A DNA stretch of 64,000 nucleotides from Limnoperna fortunei (lineage: Eukaryota; Mollusca; Bivalvia; Mytilida; Modiolidae), in NCBI GenBank assembly GCA_944474755.1, contig OX104120.1, forward strand, positions 45,178,067 through 45,242,066, in the 5' to 3' direction. Below, piece by piece: positions 49,701 through 59,300 of the stretch. Both the position numbers and the translations under genes were made by a program. Below the pieces are notes generated by a model. It saw only the letters and a program-made list of their open reading frames with translations. It had not been told where the DNA came from and did no database searches. Each line of letters opens with the position of its first letter. The first letter of the stretch is position 1.

Positions 49701-50302
49701 TATCACCATGGGTCTTTCCTTTTAATGTTTTATAGTATACACCATTGCAATTTTCATCGTTATTCTTATAAACCTATACATTTGTACAAAATATAATGTA
49801 CAATGTAAAATAATAGTGTATACTTATATGCCATTTTTATTTGCTAATAAAATCCGTTCTGCGCATAAACAGTTATGTTAACCAAATTGAAGTATGCAAA
49901 CAAATCTATTCGAATATTTATTAATTTATTTATTAAAATTGTGTCATAATCAATTTGTTTACCAGAGGCTTTTCTATATAATAAACCTATTGCTACTCGG
50001 CAACGATAAACAAAACTATTTATTTACTGATTCTATCAAAGGAGGTCAATATTTTTGTTAATTCTGAAAATCTCATTCATTTACCGTGTGCAAGATACAC
50101 AGGTGATAAACTAATAGTGTTTGAATGTTTGACTTTAATAAATTATACAATTACTTTAAAATACTTCATTGTCATGGAATTAAATTATAAACTTGAAACA
50201 AAATTAAACCTGTGTTGACAAATAACTTACCCTAGTTATAAGAGATGTTGTCATTAAGATGTTCACCGATATGGTAAAACGTCCTCGTTGTATTTTCGGC
50301 AT
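18048..50302 (-). CDS. Three-module (12-TM) tetraspanin concatemer, complete gene
   Basis: I read this as one 20-exon gene encoding three fused tetraspanin modules, 1014 residues in all: alpha about 1-262, beta 264-555 and gamma 557-1014, with an arginine codon split across each module junction. Exon lengths sum to 3045 nt, divisible by three, with no internal stop. The start is the ATG at 50302, the first Met of a basic leader (MPKIQRGR) before helix 1. The stop is TAA at 18048-18050. Module junctions are 36541 to 34075 and 25768 to 25585; both join a phase-2 exon to a 46-nt exon. Tetraspanins normally carry four helices in 200-350 residues and organise membrane microdomains, so a triple fusion is unusual. 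The product should sit in the plasma or an internal membrane with the gamma tail cytoplasmic. The alternative is three adjacent genes sharing splice-compatible ends; each module could stop or restart separately. No transcript was seen. Confidence 0.72.
24980..25440 (+). mobile_element. Reverse-transcriptase 3' fragment, decayed
   Basis: It shares the block gttgactgctaaactactca onward and the complete 3' non-coding region with the element at 61846. The frame is broken by small indels and by a stop where the longer copy is open. It lies between the 46-nt gamma entry exon and gamma exon 2 of the complete gene, antisense. Confidence 0.75.
25768..34075 (-). CDS. Beta tetraspanin module of the complete gene (middle)
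   Basis: Exons are 34030-34075, 32137-32367, 31350-31424, 28678-28773, 28082-28255, 26148-26231 and 25768-25940. The 46-nt first exon begins with one base completing an arginine codon, then SKLMFVTVAIKLSSV, the first half of helix 1. The second exon holds helices 1-2 and the small loop, and the third is helix 3. The large loop carries W-N-T followed by LDCCGVN, a clear CCG signature, plus one Cys in IIFCYEN and one in TCKNK, giving four cysteines, and an N-R-T glycosylation sequon. Helix 4 is its own 84-nt exon. The last exon encodes a tail (KEIQIYHPASFVPKQNEK) and a hydrophobic patch (HILLILLVVVKQF) before the split arginine codon that joins gamma. An internal Met at SKLM could serve as an independent start. 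Confidence 0.88.
30457..30483. repeat. (CTTAT)n short tandem repeat
   Basis: Five or so pentanucleotide units directly abut the SINE at 30487 and provide part of its target duplication. Confidence 0.9.
30487..30752 (+). mobile_element. tRNA-derived SINE, near full length
   Basis: The head resembles a class II tRNA (Ser/Leu type) with an A box (TGGCCGAGCGCTCAAGG) and a B box (GGTTCGATTC). A shared body follows (aaggattgccagttttc, ctccgggtactccggcttcc, aaaactggacgccatgatat), then a tail rich in aac/aaaca. The duplicated target cttatctaag flanks it at 30477-30486 and 30753-30762. It lies in an intron of the beta module, antisense to the gene. Confidence 0.88.
31732..31794. repeat. (AAT)n microsatellite
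   Basis: About 21 uninterrupted trinucleotide units, intronic in the beta module of the complete gene. Confidence 0.97.
32778..32816 (+). ncRNA. Hammerhead ribozyme core, first copy, altered core
   Basis: This has the same layout as the copy at 33412: stem II GTCT/AGAC, GAAA, stem III CGC/GCG and the GTA triplet. The seven-base core reads ATGATGA instead of CTGATGA, changing the conserved C3, which pairs with G8 in active hammerheads. It is predicted to be inactive or weak. Confidence 0.55.
33412..33450 (+). ncRNA. Hammerhead ribozyme core, consensus intact
   Basis: The core is CTGATGA (33412-33418), then stem II GTCT/AGAC with loop TGAAA, then GAAA (33432-33435), then a short stem III CGC/GCG with a seven-base loop, then the GTA cleavage triplet (33448-33450). 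The A35-U49 closing pair is present (last two digits of positions). Stem I is not convincing by eye, so activity is uncertain. Confidence 0.65.
34265..34420 (-). mobile_element. Reverse-transcriptase element, 3' end, minus-strand fragment
   Basis: This is the reverse complement of the same 3' block (gacgagtaagcagtgcttgcc, cctctaatta, gagtaactcga). It lies between alpha exon 6 and the beta entry exon of the complete gene. Confidence 0.6.
36541..50302 (-). CDS. Alpha tetraspanin module of the complete gene (N-terminal)
   Basis: Exons are 50231-50302, 40325-40555, 39066-39140, 38692-38826, 37413-37532 and 36541-36695, all with GT/AG ends. Exon 1 carries the start Met and the first half of helix 1. 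Exon 2 (77 codons) completes helix 1, holds the small loop (SDDILDSTVIRVVNNYNING) and contains helix 2. The 25-codon exon 3 is helix 3. Exons 4-5 form the large loop, and helix 4 runs across exons 5-6. The family CCG motif is absent: exon 5 begins LGCSAV and the loop shows only two cysteines. The pre-loop W-E-Y...F pattern still fits tetraspanins. Exon 6 adds a basic cytoplasmic linker ending ESFK plus a split arginine codon leading into the beta module. Intron 1 is 9.7 kb against 1.6 kb in the other copy, inflated by repeats. Confidence 0.85.
37011..37270 (-). mobile_element. tRNA-derived SINE, minus-strand copy
   Basis: This is a reverse-complement member of the same family: the ggtggccgagtgg-like head is at its high-coordinate end and the tgtttgtttga tail at its low end. 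It has a perfect 14-nt target duplication, aaatcttaattgaa, at 36997-37010 and 37271-37284. It is inserted between alpha exons 5 and 6 of the complete gene, in the sense orientation. Confidence 0.88.
39419..39575 (+). repeat. Interspersed repeat fragment (attgattgattg family)
   Basis: Starts with attgattgattgattgg, then tacgtccagcgagcag, tcaggacgggaacaag and a later tgactgccactgg. A diverged relative lies at 55630-55795. Confidence 0.55.
40950..41195 (+). mobile_element. Reverse-transcriptase element, 3' end only
   Basis: It matches the last codons and 3' region of the element at 61846 (attcctgga, ggtgtctaattagaggc, gggcactgcttactc, cccatggtttttattggg). It lies in alpha intron 1 of the complete gene. 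Confidence 0.65.
44091..44489 (-). other. Unrecognised hydrophobic open frame inside alpha intron 1
   Basis: A 132-codon minus-strand frame includes FDAWTDWFALLIIILSAVYS and other hydrophobic runs. I do not recognise a family, there is no counterpart in the short intron 1 of the other copy, and no splice sites were resolved. It could be a fragment of an unrelated membrane protein gene, a repeat product or chance. Confidence 0.25.
45339..45608 (-). other. Unrecognised exon-like open frame inside alpha intron 1
   Basis: The 89-codon minus-strand frame has a balanced composition (HWHLGRADSIAFCIGYNV, then IDRNLKPQSEHCPHW) unlike the AT-rich surroundings, and ends near a possible CCTGTAATA donor. 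I do not recognise the protein. An opposite-strand frame overlaps it and may be its shadow. Confidence 0.25.
46428..46610 (+). mobile_element. 5'-truncated SINE with target duplication
   Basis: This copy starts within the body (gcagggtgtactcgactcc) and runs to the caaacaaatcaaacaa tail, lacking most of the tRNA head. The duplication acatcctgacat lies at 46416-46427 and 46611-46622. This points to 5' truncation at insertion rather than later deletion. It lies in the large alpha intron 1. Confidence 0.85.
47472..47640. repeat. Imperfect ~20-nt minisatellite (first copy)
   Basis: Units resemble gaactaggaactacgaatgt, repeated with substitutions. The array recurs within the second tandem copy at about 48762-48908, one unit shorter. 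Confidence 0.75.
48762..48908. repeat. Imperfect ~20-nt minisatellite (second copy)
   Basis: Counterpart of the array at 47472, carried along by the tandem duplication; one gaactaggaactacgaatgt unit fewer. Confidence 0.75.
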
Positions 50303-53300
50303 GGTATAAAACTACACATATATTGACTGAATGTACATATTAACTAACAGTAACGTAGTACTGAGTTCATTCATTAAGCTGTTGTTTGCTTATTCTGTAT
50401 TTTTTAAAATTTAAATGTCCATTGATTTTCCTATGTCATGGCACATCAGGTACTTCCTTCTGTGTTATTTATTAAACTTTAAACCATTAATCAACGTCCT
50501 GTTAAAATGTATATTATATGTAAGGTCATCTGCAACAATATCAAAATATGATACACCAGAAATTCTGCAAAACTAAACATATCTACAAAAATTTTTACGC
50601 GTTACAAGGTGTGTAGTATTTAGGAAACGTGAAACTGATAATGCTTCAAAATTTGCTATCTTAATGTATCTGACTAAACGTATTTAGATGTTAAACGTCG
50701 CTTATACCATACGTATAAGGCATTTCAATATTTGGCAATGTGCGATAGACGTTTTTTACAGAAAACTTTCTATTGAAATGTTTACGAAGACAGAAATATG
50801 TACTTATATCGCTATTCTTATACCTCATTACCTCTTCTTTGGGTTTTACCTTATTCATTCGTAATCTCTTATGTTGTTCATTATTATTAAGTTTATTCAA
50901 GATCATTTAGTAGATAGCTGTTGTATAATTTCTGCTAAAAATGCAAGACTGTCCTATTGTAATATAACATGTGTTTTAATTGTATATGTTACCCGTTAAT
51001 TTTTTAACACACAGAATGGTTTATAATGTTGTAACAACTTCCTTCTTCGTGGTATTAGTCAACGTTTAATTCGACAAGCTGAACGCTTCTAATTAAAAAA
51101 TATTATAAATATTTTTGTCTCGTGTATTTGAACAAAACTTCAGCTATTTTGTCTTATATGTAAGGTTCTTCTTATCAATGTGTCAACGATTACAGCAAGA
51201 CCTACCTTGTATTGCTGCATTTTTACCTTATTCAATTCAATATGCACTAAATGTATACTACCGGTGCTTAAAAACTTTTAAACTGTTCTTTGTCACTTCA
51301 TCAGAGATGATTTTGATATTGGTTAAATAGCTGGAACACATTATTATTGTTTAAATGAAAAATACATGATTAATATCGCAGACGTTATTGTTTTGGTGTT
51401 TTGTTGGGCAATTGATACATTAATGCGATAATGAAATGCCCTTCAAAATCGTCCTACAATGTAAACAGTCACAATAATATCTGCTTCGTACAAAAACTGT
51501 TGCATTTCAATAATTGCATTAATAATTCTGTAATACTAATTATTTATAATTTTGTAATGGACTTTTTTATCGGATTGTTAACACCTTTATAAAAATTCGT
51601 TTGTATACTTTCAAGAAGAAAAAAAATTGAAAAAAATAAATTATTGAATAATTGTTATAAAAGTAATCGGTTCTGCTTGTTAACCAAACACACAGTTATA
51701 TTAAACGAAACATTTCAAAATATCATTGACAAATTAAATATAATTTTTACTTTAATATTATTAATTTTATTGCGTCATTTATAATCTTTTATTGTATATT
51801 GTATTCTTATGTTATATAATGAAAAACGTTCAATGACACAAGATACCGTTTACAAAAAACAATTCACAATGAATTTAGTACTAAAGGACTAGTAAAAACC
51901 TACGTCTATATTTATTGTATTAATAAACACAATGTATAACGGACACATGCATGTACAGTTACCAACACAGGTGCAGCACTGATATGTGAACTTGTATCAC
52001 GATACAATCCACAAGGTTAAAATACCGTCACACGTGCTGCCATACAGCATACATTGATTTAAAAACAAAAGGTCTTTAAAGAATAACAAGGATAAATTCT
52101 ACACATAACACAAAGTTGTAAGATGTTTTATAATTAAAGTGCGCAGTATACGTACCTGTTTAACTATTTTGTTTATAAATAATTTAAATTATTTCTATAT
52201 CTACTTCTCACGTACGCCGATGTTATAAAGGGTACCAAATTATAAGGTACTCTAGTCTGCAACAGCTGTATTAATTACTTGTAATATCTACATGTATGAT
52301 CTAAATGCTTAACTATCGAATGGTTGGTGTTCACATATAAATATGTGTGAGCTGCTTTAAAAGTCTTTAAAAAAATTCCTATTAATAATATTCATAATCA
52401 ACATGTACCGGTAAAAAGAGATTTTTCCATTATTAAGTGAATAATAAAGGCAAATTAGTTACTGACTTTGTAATAAAGGGAAAACGAAATGTGTGCTCAC
52501 TAAACAATTCTGTTGGTCTAATTTCAGAAAAAAAAGGAAATTATTTCTTTAATATCGTCAATAAAAATTCAACAACACAAGTTCCTAAATGACATTGTCG
52601 TCAACTCAAATAAACACAGAAAATGGAACGCAAGCCAGGCACCAAATTTACAACAGTATTTAATAGTCAGACGACCAAATTTCCTTGGTATCCTTAGAAA
52701 TCACTTTCGTGATGTAATTACAACAGTGATAATAGATTCTTTCGTTAACGACTGATTCTCGTCCAGATACCACAGATGACGTTCGCACACTCATCTTTAC
52801 TTGTTGCATCATCCAATCAAATCGATCGTCAGAAACAAGAACGTTTTGATGGTAGCATTATGAAAGTAGTTGGTTTTCGGAAACCCTGTGTGATTATCCA
52901 CTTGTAATATGGATTTTCGCTCGTTTCGCTGATCGTCATTCTCCAAAATACATACAATTTCTATAACTTATGGAAGATCTACCGGTTTCTTTGAGTAAAG
53001 GAGGTAAAATTTATTGTATTACTTCTGGTACTCAAATGTGTATTTATTCGTTCTTATAAATGAACACAGCTATGCACATGTGCCATTTAAATTGTGCAAC
53101 ATGATTATTTTTAACATTTGGAATATAAAAACCTAAATCAAATATCACTATCTAACAAAACTGTAATCAACCTTGAGTATATTGGTAACTGATACAATGT
53201 GTTCATTGGCAACCTGTAGTTATCTTTACAGCTAAGGTTTCAATTGTTAAATATCAAAATCTAATCTTCACTTATCCTGATTTATTCATTTTCTTTTGAT

Positions 53301-56300
53301 ACACGCGATATCATCGTTGAACATACAATTTTTAATATACCAAAAAAAAATCATGGCCACAAAATGGCAAAACATACTTTGTCTACGAATTTACACACAT
53401 CTGTGATTTTAAATCAATTGATTATATTGTGAATGCAAATAAACTCTTTTTACACATGCTAATATGACAATTGTTTGATTTGTGCATTGATTTACTGTAC
53501 ACAAGTAGAGAATGTAATATTTGTAAAACTTTTTTTCCGCCTTTGACACAAACAACTTGCTAAATATGAAAACACAATTGACGCTTATTGTGTAATCGGG
53601 GTGTAAATTTGGTGTTGAACTGTGATAACTTTACACATTTAATTTATATCACGTGTTTATTATTTGTAATTAGTTAAATGTCAGGCAACACACTTTTATT
53701 TTAGATCATAAATTTAATGTCGGTTTTAAATACTTACTCCCAAAAAGTGGTGTCATTATATATTCCTAGTATAATTAACCATGATCGCTACATTATAAAG
53801 ATCAGTCTTTCAGACGATTTTATATGGGTTTCAGTAACAACCGTTTTTCAAATTAAAAGGGGCAAGACAATACTTTTTAAACATAAAATTAGGCAAATTA
53901 ATTCTTTTTCACCTTCTTAAAAAATTTTCATTTTTTAAACACATGTAAATAAAAAAGTATAAGCTAATTGTTATAATCGCCGTTATATAAAAGTCTTTCT
54001 ACGTGAAATTTGCGATGTGCAAAAACCATACAAAAGATGACTTGGTGTCCCATTTCATAATGAATACAGCTCGAATACTTCTTGATGAATATTAGGCATA
54101 CGATTGTAATGATAATTATAATTTGACCATGTACTACGTAAACGGGATTGAAGTTAAATGTTACGAAAGAACCGCTATACAACATTGGTCCAGCTATAGA
54201 GTTTTCAGACTTAATATCTGTGTGTTAAGGTGAATAAACAGCGCACTACGCATACGAGAGTTATTTAATTGTTCGAGTGTGTTAAGTTCTTAACATTTTT
54301 GGGCTTTGACCCTTTGATTTGCGTGTTGTAATTATTTTTCAGTACAGTTTTATCTTACAATTTAACAATCTGTAAACACTTACACTATAATGTAACAGCA
54401 CCCATAATTATGAAATATCTATAATTACTTGTAACTTTTGTTATCATTTAACACGTAAGCAGATCCCTTGTTTATCATTGAATGATATTCAATGTGTAAG
54501 GCGCTTGAAACCCCAAGTATCTTCTTACGAATATATAAAATATCTATATGTTGTCCGTCATGAGAACAAGGATACCGGGTTATTATATTCCGATAATAAC
54601 ACAATAAAGCAAACATGTATTTGTATGCATTTGTTGTACAAAAAAGTGTAATGATAGTACGATCAATTATTATGCAATAATAATACATACATGTACGCTC
54701 TATTTATTTTCCTTAAAATTGTGTTATCATAAGGTGTATTTATCCATATTAATTTGTGCCTTACCATATAATGTTATAATTGTAAGTTGGAATATTATTG
54801 GATAGTTAAGTATGAATAAAAAAGCATTCGTAAACTTTTATATGAAATATCCATTTCAACATGCAATCAACAAAAAAGAGTTCTTGGCTGTTTCTTTCAA
54901 TTCATCCAAATGCAAAGCGTTCCTAGTACACTTTCAATTAAAAAATAAAATAGTGAGAAGAATTTTTACATCACTCTTCATAACTTCAAATAATTGAGCC
55001 ATCATAACGACTACAATGAATCTGGTTTGGAAATGTGCAAAGGTGTCTTTGTCGTTCATGGAGAATGGAACTCTCTACAAAATTTATGGCTTGCGACCAG
55101 GTTTCCTATATAACAGCCTAACAAGTATGAATCTAAAATATTCTGTTTAAAATATGCGTCTTGGTGTATCCATTATTTTATATCTTGTTTCGTCCTGTTG
55201 TCGTTTTACATTTGAGTAACTACCTTCATATTAAATCGCTTTGAAAGAAATTACAGGTTATTATGCTAAATTTGCACAGATTACATTTGTGTTTAAAATA
55301 TGGGCTAAACATATTTAAATGTCATATCACATTCCATTATAATATTTGTATAGCCGTCCATTTTGAAAAACGGTTTGATAGGTGATGCGTCTACAAGTTA
55401 CAAAAATGTAAGAATACTATTCTTATATCACGTTTTTTGAGACTCTTCTAAAACACAGCTGTATTTGAATGAAATTAACCTACAGGTGTATCAAGCTAAT
55501 TCAGTTTAATCTTATTATCATTCAAAACACTCCAACGCTCCCAAATTTCTGGCCAGTTATGACCTCCAAAACTAGAAACAAGATCAAAAATGTAGTTTTC
55601 AATAACACCGTTGTTGTTCAATGCTTAGTAAACGGTTTGATTGATTGAATGAATGTTGCCTAACGTCCGGAGAGCAATGCTTTAGATTTATTTTGGACGA
55701 GAACAAGCAAACAAAACAAATTAAACTTCAAAAAGGGATAGATAGAACAACATGATCAACATTTTAACTGTCACTAGAAAATTATGGGGCAAAGATCACT
55801 TAAACGTTATTTCTCCATAGAACACGTTATAATCATACACGTAATTATTCTAAAACAACCGAATATAACACATTTTGATATTTTCTGCCAATGCAAACGC
55901 ATGTGAACTTTACTATTTTCATTGGTCGTTACAAGCGGTGTCCCAAATAGGGATTAGGATAGAAACACTTACCAAAGTGGGAGACCTCTTAACAAAATGA
56001 GTTGCATTTTGCAACAGAAAATGGAACAAGTGGAGCAGTCTGTCCAAAAATATTTTAGGTTCTGTAGAAACCTACAGGCATATGCGTCTTACCAACTTTC
56101 TTGTATTACTTAATAGATATTTTTTTGATTTACTTACTTCTTATTGACGCTTAACATGTCTACTGTACATGACAATGATATAGTGTATTTGCAAAATCAT
56201 TAAGTAAAACAAAGAATAGTGTGCAAAAATAAAAAAAAATAATAAATGACTATGTCTGTGCTCGCATTTTGGGAATGCCTACTCCATATGCAAATTCTAG

Positions 56301-56316
56301 ATAAACTCTACCGGTA
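50303..56316. other. Intergenic AT-rich stretch between upstream and complete genes
   Basis: About 6 kb with no exon I can support. It contains the repeat fragment at 55630 and should hold the 3' end of the upstream gene and the promoter of the complete gene. A less AT-rich patch at about 52600-52900 has no readable frame. Confidence 0.4.
55630..55795 (+). repeat. Interspersed repeat fragment (attgattgattg family)
   Basis: Relative of the 39419 fragment: ttgattgattgaatgaatg, aacgtccggagagcaatg, tggacgagaacaag and aactgtcactag appear in the same order. It lies just upstream of the complete gene's intergenic border. Confidence 0.5.
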
Positions 56317-59300
56317 CTACAAACTAGATTCGTCTGGGTGGTCTTCGAATTTCGTCTCTAAACGTTGATCATCACCGGGTTTTGTATATGACCTCTCCAT
56401 ATTAATTGCAGTCTTATAAACATGATCATCTTCAAGTTTATTATATGATATATAACTCATTTTGTTTTCATTGTGTCTTTCAGCAATCAACGTTTCGTTC
56501 AGAGAATAACTATCCAATTGATTTACACTTAAGTCATGGTCTGCTTCTTTCATAATTGTCTCCTGTGCAGGTTGATCTGAATTGTTCTCGTTGATATCAT
56601 CGACGATCATCTTTCTTGAAGAGTTTTGGTTGGACTTCTCTTTAATAGGTGGCAAACTTTCCATGGTCGGCTTTCGTTTTTTCTTTCGAGATCTTTTCTT
56701 TTCATCTTCGTCAGTATTTACCTGTTGGGAAATTATTGGATCATCAATAACCGTGAAATCTGTAATTTCCTTTTCGTTTTCGTCCTTATTAACAACGGTT
56801 GAAATAATTGGATCATCACCAACTGTGATATCTGTAATTTGTTCCTCCTTTTTCTTATTTGTCAAATCTTCTGCAGGTTTAATTCGTTGTTCTTTTTTCA
56901 AGTAATAAATATTGAAGGACGTTGTAATAATGCAGATAATCTAAAAATAAAATATGTTCAATTAATACCTTCTTATCTAATATTATGCTTTTTAATGTGA
57001 CAACCAATTCGTTTTAAACTCTAATAATGACGTCTGCTTTTGCTATGCATACAAAGCGTGTTGAAATTACAATAAAGTTTGCACATGCGTCTGTTGTTTC
57101 TTTCAGTCAATGGAACAGAAATCACTATTGCATTCTTTTTATTCATAATTATTGTTATTGTTAATAAAATTAATTTTTTCTCAGAATTTTGAAATTTGTA
57201 TGTTTTGACATACTGTAATTAGCTCATTACATTAAACATTTATCCTGTGTAGATCGGGGTTTCTATAGTTAATCCTATTTCCTCCCCAAATAAAAACTGG
57301 ACTGATAAAGCTGAAAAATTGCTGAAAGTGGCATTAAGCACTGTTCAAACAAACAAACATCATACAACTATTGGCTTTAATAAACGTTAAATTCACAATT
57401 ATAAAATCAAGAAAGGATTACTTTTTCGAGGTCCAGCTTTTAAGTGAGAAAAAACAGTTATTGCTCCTAACATCAAATTTAATTTAGTACTGGTTTTTAA
57501 TGTAAAATATTATAATACCATATAGGTCATAAAATCCAAATAATTCAAGCATAACATACTTTATTGTCGTTTGAACAGGAATGCAATAATTTTTCTTAAA
57601 TAATATCTTATGGCAAAATATATTGCTTATAGAAAACATTTTTTCGTCTATTTTTTTAATAATTAAATATATCTCTGGTCTTGCTTTACCCAGAACTATA
57701 CCGATTAATCAGTCATTATCATGTACATATAATTGCATGCTTACAGAACATTGGGTGCATTATGGATTGGAAGCGCCAGTTAACATATCACATATTTTCA
57801 TTTATTTTCAATCTTTCGTTAACAATTAATTAATGCTTTAAAATGATATTTTAATTAAGTTTAATTATTTCTTTCTCTCCTGAAAATTTGTTTTTATTTC
57901 TGCCACATTCAGTTGGTTCATACATTGGCTGTTATTGTTTTCTAAAGTCTTTTTTATGTTATCATAAATTTGTGTATGCTTGCTTATCGTTCAGAATGCA
58001 AATTAGTTATAAGCATACAAAATTGATGTTATTTTTATGGTACATGTAATCTAATGACATACCTCAGCCAACAGAGCAAATGCCGATATGACGAAAAATG
58101 AAATGCTGTATTCGTACAGTTTAGTCTTGATAGCTTCATCACATACCTGAACAAATACAGCCTTGTACATGTAGTTGAGTTTACGTCAAAAAAAGAGAAA
58201 ACGAGAAGTTTACTGGTGTATTAAAACTGGACTTTAAATTTCACGATCGATAGTTTAAGTTTCGTGGTCGATGATGTGAAATTCAAATTTGGAATGCGTA
58301 TTACATATTTGTTAAACTGTATATATATTGTGGGCCTTGGACCATACTATGAAATGATTTCAAGTGTTCGACACAACATAGCTGTCCAGCGCGTCCCAGA
58401 TGATGAATATGGGATTCGCTTTAGTTAGCGTATTGTCAGGACACCTTTAAAGCGAAACATAGCACAACAAAGGTAGTGATGAAAATGCCTAGGTCCCACA
58501 TTCACGGCATTTAAACCGGCATCGTTCGTGGCAATCTGTACTGGACCGTAGCTTTCCGTAATGTAGCTGAATGCATAATATATCCACGAACGTAGAAAAT
58601 CTTACTAAGCCATATTAAGCCTACTGGTCCGTATTAAATCCATACTTATTCTTAGGCCATATGTACGGATTGATTATCGTGATTTTTCGGTATCGTTCTG
58701 TTGTTGTTTGTACTATTCCGTATCAGACCGTTCTTATTCGTACTAACCCTTACTTATGCCGTACATGGAGCAAGCCTTTGTCTTTCTACATTGCAGACGA
58801 CACAACACGTGTTAATCCGTGTCAATATCTATATAGATAATTAATTCCTATAAATATCTGACAAGATTAGCATAGACGCAGTGTATGTGCCATCCTGAGT
58901 TTATTTGGTTTTATATAAGAATACAATTATTAAACAGTAATCCATCACTGGGTTTCACCAATGGCCTTGTGCGTTAGTACATGTAATTCCGACTTCGCAC
59001 ATGCCATGCTCCAACTTAATTTGCGTAGATTTCAATTTTGTCGAAATTTGCTGATTCTCACAGGATATTAGGGCTTTCTAAACAAATTTTGAACGGCATG
59101 CTATAGCGTCAATATTTTTAAAGTGTTGCTTAAAACACAATTCAAACAAATACGCAAATATCAATGAATTTAAATACAATTAATAAATATGTCAATATTA
59201 TCTCGAGTGGGATTGAAATTTGAGATATTATTTCTACGGAAAAGCTCTGCCCTTTATAACTAATTAAAGAGATAAGGACTTGTAAGTATGATGCATGCAA

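Noticed and set aside
56582..56905. 107-codon plus-strand frame
   Set aside because: Antisense shadow of the gamma tail exon at 56317-56940, arising from its acidic and lysine-rich codons.
58520..58780. Loose recurring cgtatta/cgtact blocks
   Set aside because: No consistent unit length; not supportable as a tandem repeat.
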